From contig OW818662.1 of assembly GCA_942492915.1 (NCBI GenBank), forward strand, positions 1,054,001 to 1,118,000: a stretch of DNA of 64,000 bases. The letters are read 5' to 3'. Shown here one piece after another: positions 38,263 through 46,833 of this stretch. Under the pieces are notes generated by a model. That model did no database searches, was not told the origin of the DNA, and worked only from the letters and a program-made list of their open reading frames with translations. Both the position numbers and the translations under genes were made by a program. Position 1 is the first letter of the stretch; the number at the start of each line of letters is the position of its first letter. The stretch is from Turneriella sp942492915 (GTDB taxonomy: Bacteria > Spirochaetota > Leptospiria > Turneriellales > Turneriellaceae).

Positions 38263-38694
38263 GGTTTCCTCCGATTAAAGAAGATAGAAAAAATGAAGGA
38301 CGGCGTCAAGTTATTTATGAGTTATAAATATGTTATAAATGCAATTCTTCTTTTGCAGAAAAGTCTCTCGTCAATTCTCCGGCGGGCAGTTGAAGAGTGA
38401 AAAGGTTTCAGTGCAACGCGGGCGAGTCTTCCCCGACGGTTATTAGTCCACCCCTACGCGGTTGCCTCAAATTATGACCGGTCACGGCGTTCGTGCTCCG
38501 TCGCAGAGCAGATGCCGGGTAGCGGAAGGCATCACACGAAAACGGCGATGTCGGTGAGTGTCAGGGAGCATGAAAGGCAATTCTTAGTGGTATTTCAGCA
38601 TTCTTAGGCACATAGTCTCCCGTGCGACGAAGAATGGTTGCGGGGGTATACACGTCCTGAGCCAACCGTTCGTTATTTCTAAAAGCCCAGATTG
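38263..38694. other. 432-base non-coding stretch in the mobile element
   Basis: No open frame that looks like a gene is visible on either strand. Present are an 8-bp palindrome GACCGGTC near 38477 and a short A/T-rich part near 38280-38345 upstream of the DUF6573-like gene, where its promoter should lie. No tRNA, terminator with T-run or direct repeat stands out. Confidence 0.4.
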
Positions 38695-39294
38695 TTAATG
38701 AGTAACAACCGCATGCCTTGAAATTAACAGGTTTGCAGTTGCAAGGAAATGGTCAATGTCTCGTGGTTGGTTCTCGAAAAATACCCTGTTTAGGGTTTCG
38801 GCAAATTCCCTAAGGCTGCTGATTTCGATCTGCATTGGCGCCAGGTCGGCTGCTGATTCACCATTTTCAATGCGCTCTCTGATATGGGCGAATCGAATGT
38901 GCAGCTCCTTCATAAAATCAACGCGCATCGTGCGGCGTTTGCCGAACTTGCTCAGCAAATATTTTAAGGTAAGCATTTCTTCCACAGTGTAGAAAAGCAT
39001 CTTGCCCGATGTCACGATGCGCCCATCATAATTGCTCCTGACCAGATTGGTGGGCGTAGTTAGCCAGAAGAGGGCGTCGGGCAAGACACCCATGCGGCGC
39101 CATTTCTTTAGACCTTCATGGCTCATTCCCACGTAGTCAGCCACGGCTTTGATGTGATAAAGGACAATGGATTTTCCTTTGTACAAACATGTCCGCGACT
39201 TTAGCGCCCGCAATTCCGGAATTACGGGCACCAAGATGCGCCTGACCTTCTCAATAAGCTTATTGAGTCCACTGAGATAAAACCTCCATGGCAA
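38695..39294 (-). CDS. MerR-like helix-turn-helix hypothetical protein
   Basis: Up to 199 residues. IKAVADYVGMSHEGLKKWRRMGVLP (about residues 48-72) looks like the winged-helix start of MerR or excisionase proteins; the rest is helical, including SKFGKRRTMRVDFMKEL. The start is unclear: the frame opens at TTG 39294, but TTG 39234 or GTG 39231, preceded by AGG, fits better because a perfect 18-bp palindrome lies just upstream. The gene may be an autoregulated regulator of the element. Confidence 0.55.
   Translation of the reverse strand: MPWRFYLSGLNKLIEKVRRILVPVIPELRALKSRTCLYKGKSIVLYHIKAVADYVGMSHEGLKKWRRMGVLPDALFWLTTPTNLVRSNYDGRIVTSGKMLFYTVEEMLTLKYLLSKFGKRRTMRVDFMKELHIRFAHIRERIENGESAADLAPMQIEISSLREFAETLNRVFFENQPRDIDHFLATANLLISRHAVVTH
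39250..39267. promoter_or_regulatory. Perfect 18-bp palindrome, candidate operator
   Basis: CTCAATAAGCTTATTGAG is fully symmetric. It lies 16 bases upstream of the likely TTG/GTG start of the helix-turn-helix gene, the correct place for an operator bound by a dimeric regulator. Alternatively it is an RNA hairpin controlling translation. Confidence 0.45.
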
Positions 39295-39492
39295 AAAAAT
39301 AAAGACTTTGAATGACTATATGCTGAGCGCGTTGGTTTCTGAATGCCGCGTAGCTGAAAGGTATCTTGGCTGTTTCTATTGCTAAAAGTCTTGATGCAGT
39401 GAACCCCGTAATCGTCAGCCGTCAACAAAAATTGCGTTCAACTGGTAGGCGAGAAAATATAGGAGAGACAGAGGCGAGAGGTTGCCGACGCG

Positions 39493-40875
39493 TTATCGTG
39501 CACCCGCCGCTTCGAGCAACGCCCTTATTTCGGGATTCTCTGTATACTTGAGGATGGTATAGCCTTGGCTCGAAAGCAAATTCGCATTGGGATTTGCTCC
39601 GGCTTTTAATAAAATTTTGACTATTTCAATGTTTGGGTCATTTCCGGGAGCGCACCCTCCGACTGCACAAAAAAGTGGGGTGCTGCCTTCCCGTTCGTAT
39701 TGGCCTTGGTTAGGATCAGCACCGGCCTCGAGCAGTAGTTGAACTGTTTCAATGCTGCCCGACCTAACAGCTTCCATGAGCGGTGTGTATTGCCCGGTAT
39801 TCCCTTGTGAATCCTCGTTTTTGTTGACGTTGGCCCTTGAAGCAATCAGGAACCTTGTCATCTCAATTTGACCACTTTTCGCTGCGAAGTGGATAGCAGT
39901 ATCCCCGTGTTTGTTTTCTGCGTCCACGTAAGCGCCTGCCTTAATAGCCGCCTTGAGCGCCGGTAAATCGCCCATTTCAGCGGCTTTTAGGAGAGCTTCA
40001 CTTGCTTGTATCAATTTGGGGGTGGCAGTCCACGGGGTTCGCAAGTATTGAATCAGATCATAATCAGGATTCTTGTTGGCATATGCCCATTTGAGTGCAG
40101 TGCGCCCATGCTTTTTATCGACTAGACTGAGATCGGCATTTCCCTCTAAGAGAATAATCACAATATCCGTATGTCGATTCACAACTGCGTGCATTAGCGG
40201 CGAAAACCCACTTCTATCCGAGGCGTTCACATTTGCCTTGGCTGCCATGAGCACCTTTAAGGTGTCGTAATGTCCATGCTTGGCAGCCGCCGCTAAAGCA
40301 GTTAGACCATCGTTCGTCGATAATTCGATAGCTGCTTTCTGATCAACTAGAAGTTGCGTGACCTCAGCGTGGCCATTAGCTGCTGCATATAATAACGCGG
40401 TAGAGCCGTTTGCATCTCGGGTATTCAATTGAGCTTTCGCTGTAATTAAGAGCCGGGCTATTTCCGTGAAACCTTGCATTGACACTCCCATTAAAGGTGT
40501 CACTTTTGCCTTTTCGGCTATATCCACGTTACTCCCGGCAGCTATCAATATTTCTGCTGTTTGTTTTTTATTCAAAAAACAAGCAATGAACAGTGCTGTT
40601 TGACCAGAATTGTTCTGCGCGTTCATCGAAGCCTTAGCTTTGATGAGTAATTTAACTATTTCTTCTGAGTCAGATGAGGCGGCGATTGCTCCCATGAGCG
40701 CCGTTTGCCGATTCTCCGGATCCTTGGCGTTGACGTTCGCTCCGGAAGCCAAGGCGGCCTTCACGGTTACAAGGTTGCCTTCACTTGCCGCGCGATAAAG
40801 GGCTTCGTCCGGCCCGGCGTAAAGTATCTTGACGGATGTAAAAAACAAAATCAAACCGAATACGTATAGTCGCAT
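39493..40875 (-). CDS. Exported ankyrin-repeat protein
   Basis: A 460-residue protein. The ATG at 40875 opens a signal peptide (MRLYVFGLILFFTSVKILYAG), then about 12 ankyrin repeats fill the rest, with the recurring consensus G-TAL--AA--GH-EVT-LL. Examples are GQTALFIACFLNKKQTAEIL and GDTAIHFAAKSGQIEMTRFL. Ankyrin proteins bind other proteins; a periplasmic or secreted location is expected. The frame extends upstream to 40962 but that part lacks a signal. It sits among mobile-element genes and may be cargo. Confidence 0.85.
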   Translation of the reverse strand: MRLYVFGLILFFTSVKILYAGPDEALYRAASEGNLVTVKAALASGANVNAKDPENRQTALMGAIAASSDSEEIVKLLIKAKASMNAQNNSGQTALFIACFLNKKQTAEILIAAGSNVDIAEKAKVTPLMGVSMQGFTEIARLLITAKAQLNTRDANGSTALLYAAANGHAEVTQLLVDQKAAIELSTNDGLTALAAAAKHGHYDTLKVLMAAKANVNASDRSGFSPLMHAVVNRHTDIVIILLEGNADLSLVDKKHGRTALKWAYANKNPDYDLIQYLRTPWTATPKLIQASEALLKAAEMGDLPALKAAIKAGAYVDAENKHGDTAIHFAAKSGQIEMTRFLIASRANVNKNEDSQGNTGQYTPLMEAVRSGSIETVQLLLEAGADPNQGQYEREGSTPLFCAVGGCAPGNDPNIEIVKILLKAGANPNANLLSSQGYTILKYTENPEIRALLEAAGAR

Positions 40876-40954
40876 TGCGTTTGAATTACAGACCTTATGC
40901 AGTGGGTCAATATTTTTAGTCAGAACTACCTTGGCTATCAAAATGCTCTTGGCT

Positions 40955-41590
40955 TTACTCAATTATTTCAAGGCCCTGGTATTTCATGGAAGCCTTCGTC
41001 TGCCGAATGAGTGACGCTCTCTTGAGTGTGTACATATGATTTCTGCCACTATGTCGGTGCACAGAAATCAGACCTAAATCAAAAAGAATTTGCACTGAAT
41101 GCTGCACGGTCTTGATGGTTTGAGCCGAAAATTGCGCAAGCTCAGTGAGCGATACCTCAATGCTTTCGTAAGATTGCTTGGTTTTGTTGTACGGGGACAA
41201 GCGCAAGAAGATTACAAGCAACATTGATACCTTTTTACTGCCGTAATTATGGTCAATAAATGGAAATAAGTAATCTATAAAGTCATTTGCGATCATTGTT
41301 CCACCCCTGCCGTCGGCATCGAGCGAGCCAATCGTGCTCCTTCTTACCGTCGAATTTGGCGGAATAGGCCTGCGCCGAAATGTCATCATTCGCTCATCCG
41401 TGTTTGCCTTCGTCTTTCTGGCTCTTGTCGGGATGCCTTGGATTCTTTTGCCCAACAGCGCCCCGAGCCGGTTGAAGCGTTTTCTTTTCGAAATGGCCAT
41501 GCTATAGAATCGCCAGAAATCGGCATTTTCCATAGCAAACCGAGTCCGTAAGATTTCAGAGAAGCCGATGGAAAAGGTGAAATATTCCAT
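40955..41590 (-). CDS. Winged-helix DNA-binding protein
   Basis: An open frame of 211 codons. The C-terminal part SLTELAQFSAQTIKTVQHSVQILFDLGLISVHRHSG is a clear winged-helix pattern like replication initiators or GntR/MarR-type regulators. The first 97 codons are Arg/Lys-rich and low in structure; an internal ATG at 41299, preceded by AGGGG, would give a compact 114-residue protein and may be the true start. It is divergent from the reverse transcriptase gene and could control it. Confidence 0.55.
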   Translation of the reverse strand: MEYFTFSIGFSEILRTRFAMENADFWRFYSMAISKRKRFNRLGALLGKRIQGIPTRARKTKANTDERMMTFRRRPIPPNSTVRRSTIGSLDADGRGGTMIANDFIDYLFPFIDHNYGSKKVSMLLVIFLRLSPYNKTKQSYESIEVSLTELAQFSAQTIKTVQHSVQILFDLGLISVHRHSGRNHMYTLKRASLIRQTKASMKYQGLEIIE

Positions 41591-41724
41591 TTAATTACAT
41601 TAATGGTAATTATTACTATAGTCACAAGTCATATAGTAACACGTAAATAGTTTGACAATGGTTTTCGCAGAGCCCACAAGGTTCTAAGCAGTTGGGAAAT
41701 CACCGGCTCGCCAAATTAGAAGAC

Positions 41725-43167
41725 ATGAAAAATAGAAGTCCTAAACGGGGTAACAGACAATTCGGGCACCAGAGAGGCTCTGAGTGTCTAAAAGGTCTCA
41801 TGGAACATGGCTATGACCATATATACGGGGAAGGCGAGCTTTTTGCTTTGATTACGGAAGACTACTTGCGTAAGAGCGGCGGACTCGTCAGGCAAAACGT
41901 TGGCCCGGGTAAGGCGTACAAAATGATCAAGGACTTTCTGGATAACGGCGCTAAAACCATACCAAGGTTACATGCCGATATTCATGCCGGAACGTATCGG
42001 CCCGACCGTGTTTTCATGTGTGAATTCAACGACAGGTATAGCAATGCTCGCAATCGTCCAGAAAAGATTCGCAAGGTTGCTTTTCTCACACCACGAGATA
42101 AAGTCATCCAGAAAGCTATAGCAGAGATTCTCAGTGCCATCTATGATAAATCATTTCAGAAAATGGTCTATGGTTATAGGCCTAAGCGAGGAATTGAGGA
42201 TGCCAGAAATAATTTTAAAGTTATGTTCTGGCCTGCGAAGGCTAAGGTGATTCTAAAAATAGACATTGCCGCTTTTTTTGATACGATACCAAGAGAGGAG
42301 TTGTTGAAAGTTCTTTCGCTCCGCATAGCGGATCAGGGAATTATCAACCTGATACGAATGTGGCTATACGCTCAATCGATTGTTCCTACAGGCACAGTGT
42401 TGAATGAAACCAAGGGCATCACCCAAGGAAGTGGACTTGCCCCCGTTCTCTCCAATATCTACATGGATCACTTCTTTGATCGGTGGGTTTTAGGTCTTGC
42501 GCAATTCGGAGTCCTGAGTGCAATGAGGTATGCTGACGATATAATGGTCGCTTGTGATGCACGAGAATCTGCAGAAAGAGCTAAAAATCTCATAAAAGAG
42601 CGGCTTCAGGATATTGGGCTAAGCGTGTCAGCTCACAAGACCAAGCTCGTCTCATTAGAAAAGCTCGATAGTCGATCAGAGTCGGTAAATTTCCTCGGTG
42701 AGACATTTCAGTTTTCCCACCGACCTAAAAATCAGTATTTCCAGAATACCAAAAATACCAAAATAGTTAGAAGATATGTTTCACGAGCGACAGTGGTCAA
42801 ATTCTTGCGCAAGATTCAGTTCTTTCTGGTGGAGAAATCCCATTCGATTTGTACAGAGACAGAAGCTTCGAGGGCCGAGATTCTACTCATTTCAAATCAA
42901 TTCGCGAGCAAAGTGAAAGGATTTGCGCAATCTTGCGGAGATAGCCCAATTTCCGTGCGACGTAAGACGCTTTGCACGGAGTGGGCGTGGAGACAGTTTG
43001 AAAGGGCAGGCCTCATGGCCGCTTTGGCACGAATCGAAATTGGCCGCTTTGATAACACACATGATGTTCCCCACGAAATAAGAGAAATACTAAGAATAGG
43101 AGAGAAAAAGAGAGCAGATAGCAAGGAACAAGGAAGAGAGAATAGAAGAACAGCAGTCCCGGTCTAA
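41725..43167 (+). CDS. Reverse transcriptase of group-II-intron-like type, no intron visible
   Basis: About 480 residues from ATG 41725 (TTG 41692 is an alternative). Motifs in order: KVAFLTPRDKVIQKAI, YGYRPKRGIEDA, first catalytic Asp in KIDIAAFFDTI (D180), QGSGLAPVLSNIYMD (234-248) and YADD (269-272), then LGETF. These match group II intron and group-II-like reverse transcriptases, not the retron or DGR classes. There is no HNH endonuclease domain. I could not find domain V or splice-like sequences around it. A strong hairpin lies 75 bases downstream, then a small gene and a serine recombinase. It may be a domesticated or defence-type RT. Confidence 0.88.
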   Translation: MKNRSPKRGNRQFGHQRGSECLKGLMEHGYDHIYGEGELFALITEDYLRKSGGLVRQNVGPGKAYKMIKDFLDNGAKTIPRLHADIHAGTYRPDRVFMCEFNDRYSNARNRPEKIRKVAFLTPRDKVIQKAIAEILSAIYDKSFQKMVYGYRPKRGIEDARNNFKVMFWPAKAKVILKIDIAAFFDTIPREELLKVLSLRIADQGIINLIRMWLYAQSIVPTGTVLNETKGITQGSGLAPVLSNIYMDHFFDRWVLGLAQFGVLSAMRYADDIMVACDARESAERAKNLIKERLQDIGLSVSAHKTKLVSLEKLDSRSESVNFLGETFQFSHRPKNQYFQNTKNTKIVRRYVSRATVVKFLRKIQFFLVEKSHSICTETEASRAEILLISNQFASKVKGFAQSCGDSPISVRRKTLCTEWAWRQFERAGLMAALARIEIGRFDNTHDVPHEIREILRIGEKKRADSKEQGRENRRTAVPV

Positions 43168-43241
43168 ACCAGGGTGGCGGAGCATTTGAAAAGGTACTGC
43201 AAAGCCCGATATGTTACATATCACCGGTTGGCCAACAAAAG

Positions 43242-43292
43242 GGGCCGAGCCAAAATGACATGTCGAAAATTGGCATGTCGAGGGCTCGGCCC
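43242..43292. ncRNA. Strong two-stem hairpin after the reverse transcriptase gene
   Basis: GGGCCGAGCC (43242-43251) pairs perfectly with GGCTCGGCCC (43283-43292). Inside, GACATG (43257-43262) pairs with CATGTC (43274-43279), and CATGTCGA occurs twice (43259-43266, 43274-43281). On the minus strand the stem is followed by TTTTGTT, so it could be a minus-strand terminator. Because it lies between an RT and a recombinase it could also be a template RNA or recombination site. Which one cannot be decided here. Confidence 0.45.
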
Positions 43293-43347
43293 TCAAAGGG
43301 AAGATCAGCAGAACGCCCGAAATGGGGATCGCTAGGGTAGCCCCAAT

Positions 43348-43614
43348 ATGGCGCACTGTTACAGTAGAAATAGAATTGAGCGCGGTATTCGTGTCTCAAG
43401 GCGTTGGTTTCGCATGCGGCTGCTTGACACGGTCTTCGATGCGCAGCTGTCAAGAAAAGTGGAATTGCCTATTTTAGCTCTTGAGCCATCAGATCGCTTT
43501 AAGGTCAGCATGGACGAGCAGACAAGGCTTGCTTACCAAGCGGATTTTTTAGATTTTTGGATATTGCTAAAGAAATGCGAACGGGAAATTCCCCAGGCGG
43601 CCGAGTGTGAATAA
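43348..43614 (+). CDS. Small hypothetical protein upstream of the serine recombinase
   Basis: An 88-residue protein overlapping the serine recombinase start by 8 bases, which argues for co-translation. It has an Arg-rich start (RNRIERGIRVSRRWFRMR) and a helical C-terminus (ADFLDFWILLKKCER). No family recognised. It may assist the recombinase or the reverse transcriptase. Confidence 0.5.
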   Translation: MAHCYSRNRIERGIRVSRRWFRMRLLDTVFDAQLSRKVELPILALEPSDRFKVSMDEQTRLAYQADFLDFWILLKKCEREIPQAAECE

Positions 43615-45196
43615 TCTGGAAATTATCCAAGAGGTTATTTCAGGGCTCAAACGCGCAACGGAGCTGGGGCAGACCCCTGTGTTTCTGTTCGATCGAATCA
43701 GCGACAAGGCCAATGAAAGTAAGAGCTTAGAATTTCAAGACGCACATTCAAAGCGATACGTAGCAGAGAAGAATTTGTGCGCAGTTTACCATTTTAGTGT
43801 TACGGAATCTGGCTGGAAGGCTCAGAAACGTCGTATTTTCAATCAGATGCTAGATATCGCTGAGAAATTTGGCATCAAAGATTTAGTTTTCAAGAATTCA
43901 GACAGGCTTTCCCGCAACGTCGCAGATATTATACGGATACGAGAGCTTTTGGAACAAAAGGATTATAGAATCCATTTTTTTGAGAATCACCAAGTGGTCG
44001 ATAAGCATACAAATTACAGTGATAACTGGAATTTGCAGTTGATGATTTTATTGGCTCAACGGCACTCAGACAAGAATTCTCATGATGGCATAGCTGCGAA
44101 TAAGTATAAGACTGAAAAGGGCATAGCGCCAGGCAAAGCTCGCCTGGGATACGTCTATGATAAACAGAAGCGCGAACATTTGATCGACAAGGCTCAGGAA
44201 TCTACAGTTCGCTGGATATTCGACGAGTTCGATTCTGGCAAACACAGCCTTACTGACTTCGTAGATTTGGTGAACGCGCGGGGAATAAAAAATGTCTTTG
44301 GCAGGAAATGGCAGAAGTCGCGGCTCCATGAGCTTCTGACTAACCCATTTTATCATGGTGAATTTGTCACTAAGAAGGATAAATCGGTTCACCAAGGAAA
44401 CCACCAAGGTTACTATGACAAAGAGCGTTACCTACAACGTATAGAAAGACTGGGGGCGCGATATTTCCCCAGAAAGGGAGGCGACCGAGATTTCCTTCTG
44501 TCTAATCTGGTGCGCTGTAGTTGCGGCGCAAAATACTACGGGAGCATTCAAAAAGAGCGGTATGTGTATTATGAACACCCCTGCAAACACCTGGGCGGAA
44601 AGCATGATCGTTTGAGCGAAGCGGCGCTGTTGGGGCTTATCGACGCGGAGATTGCAAAGACAAGTTTTACGGACGCATTTGTAGCCTACCTAAAGGAAAC
44701 CCTTGGGGGGCGCGTGCGCGAGCGCAATGCCAATAATCAAGAAGACTTGCTGATACTGTCTAATAAGTTACTTGAGCTGAACCGTAAGAAGAATCGCCTG
44801 TTTGAATTATATACGGAAGAGGCTATTGATAAGCATGATCTGACAGCGAGAATACAAGACTATGACAAAGAAATTGCCCAACTCAAGAAGCATGAGCGGA
44901 GTATTTCAATGGATCAACAAACATTCATCTTTAGCGTTGCTGGTGTCATCGAAGACTTCAAAAACTTCACGCGAATCTATGCCTTATCCAAGCCGGAAAA
45001 CAAGGCGAGCCTGCTACGGGCATCTCTCGAAAAAATCACCAAGGATGGCTTGAATATTACCTTTGAATTTAGGGAAAAATTGCAGGTGCTATACAAGCCG
45101 GAACTCCTTGCTTTACAACAAGGAGTTCGAGTTCATACTGCTATGCGGGGTTGGCGGGACGCAATTAGAACCACAGTCCTTAGGCTGGCAGCTTAA
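43607..45196 (+). CDS. Large serine recombinase
   Basis: A 529-residue protein starting at GTG. The resolvase domain covers residues 20-160: VFLFDRISD with nucleophile S32, SLEFQ, and KNSDRLSRNVADI. The Recombinase domain follows (about 175-290), with GYVYDKQKR and NPFYHGEF, then a zinc ribbon with CSCGAKYYGS and a later Cys, and a coiled coil (RKKNRLFELYTEEAIDKHDL). Such enzymes integrate phages and other elements at att sites without accessory proteins. It borders a prophage on the right and may be its integrase, although a link to the RT element is equally possible. Confidence 0.9.
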   Translation: MNNLEIIQEVISGLKRATELGQTPVFLFDRISDKANESKSLEFQDAHSKRYVAEKNLCAVYHFSVTESGWKAQKRRIFNQMLDIAEKFGIKDLVFKNSDRLSRNVADIIRIRELLEQKDYRIHFFENHQVVDKHTNYSDNWNLQLMILLAQRHSDKNSHDGIAANKYKTEKGIAPGKARLGYVYDKQKREHLIDKAQESTVRWIFDEFDSGKHSLTDFVDLVNARGIKNVFGRKWQKSRLHELLTNPFYHGEFVTKKDKSVHQGNHQGYYDKERYLQRIERLGARYFPRKGGDRDFLLSNLVRCSCGAKYYGSIQKERYVYYEHPCKHLGGKHDRLSEAALLGLIDAEIAKTSFTDAFVAYLKETLGGRVRERNANNQEDLLILSNKLLELNRKKNRLFELYTEEAIDKHDLTARIQDYDKEIAQLKKHERSISMDQQTFIFSVAGVIEDFKNFTRIYALSKPENKASLLRASLEKITKDGLNITFEFREKLQVLYKPELLALQQGVRVHTAMRGWRDAIRTTVLRLAA

Positions 45197-45220
45197 TTTT
45201 TGACACGGCGCGCGGGTCAT

Positions 45221-45247
45221 AAAAAAAGCCCGGTTTGCAACCCGAGC
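45221..45247 (-). terminator. Intrinsic terminator, minus strand
   Basis: Read on the minus strand, GCTCGGGTT and AACCGGGC pair (with a T-G pair and one bulge) around GCA and are followed by seven T. It would stop leftward prophage transcription before the serine recombinase. Confidence 0.65.
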
Positions 45248-45471
45248 CTCTTCCGCCTGCAATTCATAACTAAACGCGTCTTACAACGGTCTCGCCGTTA
45301 GCCTCTCTCTAAATGCACAAAATGCGCTTAGAGAGAGCGGGGTTACTACTGAGTCGCGTTCACAGCAGTAGACGAGAAGTTACCCGCACATTACCTTGCG
45401 CCTATTTCATCGCCGTTCGCTCTTGATTTGAAAGCGAGTTTAATAAGCGCAAATTTATAGCGCGCGTCAAC

Positions 45472-45491
45472 AAAAAAGCCCCTTGCTGGGC
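45472..45491 (-). terminator. Intrinsic terminator after the prophage lysis genes
   Basis: On the minus strand GCCC and GGGC pair around a 6-base loop and are followed by TTTTTT. It lies 30 bases after the last lysis-module gene and should end the long late operon. Confidence 0.65.
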
Positions 45492-45520
45492 GAGAGTGTA
45501 GGAGCTACCACGAAAAAAAA

Positions 45521-45895
45521 TTATTGCCTTCGAAACATCCGAAACGCAGCGAACCCGGCCGCCGCAGTAATCAGGCTTATGCCGAACCACTTAACCGCGC
45601 GCCACTTCCCGGCCGCTTCTGACATCTCGTCAGCCTTAAGCTCTGCCTGCTCTCTGGCTGTGTCGGTATGCTCAAGCAGCTCGCTCGACCGTTTCAGGGC
45701 GTTCTGAACGCGCTCTCTGTGTGGGCCTTGCGGGATGTACGTTTCGACGATCTGCGCGGCTTCGGTGTTTTCTGCCTGCTGGGTGATGACTTCTCGTCTG
45801 AGCTGACCAGAGGCGCAGCGGATACCTCCCAGCGCATATATAACGCACACAATAGCCAGACCGCGCAGCAGATACCAAAAAATGTCACGGGGCAT
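45521..45895 (-). CDS. Prophage small membrane protein (spanin/holin-like)
   Basis: About 124 residues from ATG 45895. A hydrophobic segment (IFWYLLRGLAIVCVIYALGG) is followed by a charged coiled-coil part with many Glu, Gln and Arg, and a second hydrophobic segment (WFGISLITAAAGFAAF) near the C-terminus. Its place as last gene of the lysis end suggests a spanin or holin accessory, but no family is recognised. The start overlaps the previous gene by 11 bases. Confidence 0.55.
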   Translation of the reverse strand: MPRDIFWYLLRGLAIVCVIYALGGIRCASGQLRREVITQQAENTEAAQIVETYIPQGPHRERVQNALKRSSELLEHTDTAREQAELKADEMSEAAGKWRAVKWFGISLITAAAGFAAFRMFRRQ

Positions 45896-46154
45896 TTTCG
45901 GCCTTGGCGGCCTTGCGGCTTTCACGCCATGCTTTAATCAGCGGGATGAAAAACGTCACAACCCCGGCAAGCTCTGCCAGAGTCAGCGAGAACGCGAAGC
46001 CGTAACCGGAGTACCCGCCACGCTCACCGATGCGACCGCCGAAAAACATCATTAGGAACCCGACGAGGTGAAACGCTGTAAAGCCCTTAAAGAACGCGTC
46101 GAGCCTTTCGAGCAGCTTGTCTTTGAATGTCGGTTGAACTTTTTTCTTTGCCAT
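45885..46154 (-). CDS. Prophage two-TM protein, holin candidate
   Basis: An 89-residue protein with a Lys-rich N-terminus, two membrane segments (about 27-45 and 52-72) and a charged tail (KAWRESRKAAKA). Size, topology and neighbourhood next to the endolysin candidate fit a class II holin that opens the inner membrane at lysis. The sequence itself matches no family known to me. Confidence 0.6.
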   Translation of the reverse strand: MAKKKVQPTFKDKLLERLDAFFKGFTAFHLVGFLMMFFGGRIGERGGYSGYGFAFSLTLAELAGVVTFFIPLIKAWRESRKAAKAENAP

Positions 46155-46161
46155 TGTGGTC

Positions 46162-46833
46162 TCACTTGCGTGGGTAGCTGCCTACGCTCAGAAGGTGATA
46201 ATTTGCCGGCAGTTTGTCGCCGCCGTTGGTTGGGAAACGTGAAGCCGGGTAAACGACATCGTCCCCGGACTTTTTCACGCGGTATGGGTAGACGCCAAAC
46301 GGGTCTTTTGCGATTACGGAAAGCCCGTCTTTGGTGATGATGCGACCGCATGCCAGAATGATATGCCCGAAGCTCGTCAGCGCATTGCTGGTGCTCATGA
46401 TGAACGGCGCCTCAATGCCCTCGATCAGCCGGTTCAGCTGCACCTTGCGGCAGCTCGAATAGATCATCTCGACGCCGTACTTCTGCTGTGCGTACCATTT
46501 CAGGAAAATGAAGTTCGTGCGCAGGCCTTGCTCAGTCGCCGGCTTTGAAGCAGACCCGATGCCGAGCTTGACGCCTTGCGCCTGGTACGTCGCGAGATTT
46601 GCCCGAATGTCTTTCAGGATGCGGTCTTCTTCTTTCGGCCCGCATTGTATCGCCCCGCCGTATTCTGGCAGGTTGTACGTCTGCAAAAGCATAGAGATGC
46701 AGGTGATGGCGCAAGTGACGCCGCCGTCGAAAATGTTGTCGGTCTGGTCTTCGTGAATCGCTGGGTAAATCTTATAGCTCTTCTTTATCTCTTCGTCGAG
46801 CAGGTCGAAGGCTTCTTTGATTGGTGCTGTCAT
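46162..46833 (-). CDS. C39-like cysteine peptidase, candidate endolysin
   Basis: A 223-residue protein. DGGVTCAITCISMLLQTY offers a catalytic cysteine (C41 or C45) at the start of a helix, SFGHIILACG the histidine H157, and AKDPFGVY the aspartate D177, the order of papain-like C39 peptidases. In this lysis position it most likely cuts the peptide part of peptidoglycan. There is no signal peptide, so a holin would be needed. It overlaps the upstream small membrane protein by ATGA. Confidence 0.7.
   Translation of the reverse strand: MTAPIKEAFDLLDEEIKKSYKIYPAIHEDQTDNIFDGGVTCAITCISMLLQTYNLPEYGGAIQCGPKEEDRILKDIRANLATYQAQGVKLGIGSASKPATEQGLRTNFIFLKWYAQQKYGVEMIYSSCRKVQLNRLIEGIEAPFIMSTSNALTSFGHIILACGRIITKDGLSVIAKDPFGVYPYRVKKSGDDVVYPASRFPTNGGDKLPANYHLLSVGSYPRK

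Larger units (their letters stand above)
45197..45520. other. Highly structured non-coding region between recombinase and prophage genes
   Basis: This 324-base stretch has no gene but many inverted repeats: AACGG/CCGTT (45285-45289/45295-45299), a perfect 10-bp stem CTCTCTCTAA/TTAGAGAGAG (45303-45312/45328-45337), CTACTG/CAGTAG (45346-45351/45366-45371) and TCGCT/AGCGA (45417-45421/45433-45437), flanked by two minus-strand terminators. It could encode a prophage small RNA on the minus strand and may include the attachment site. Confidence 0.45.

Noticed and set aside
41692..43350. Retron
   Set aside because: The RT lacks the typical retron motifs and no msr/msd-like region with the expected inverted repeats lies upstream. 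The downstream hairpin alone is not enough.
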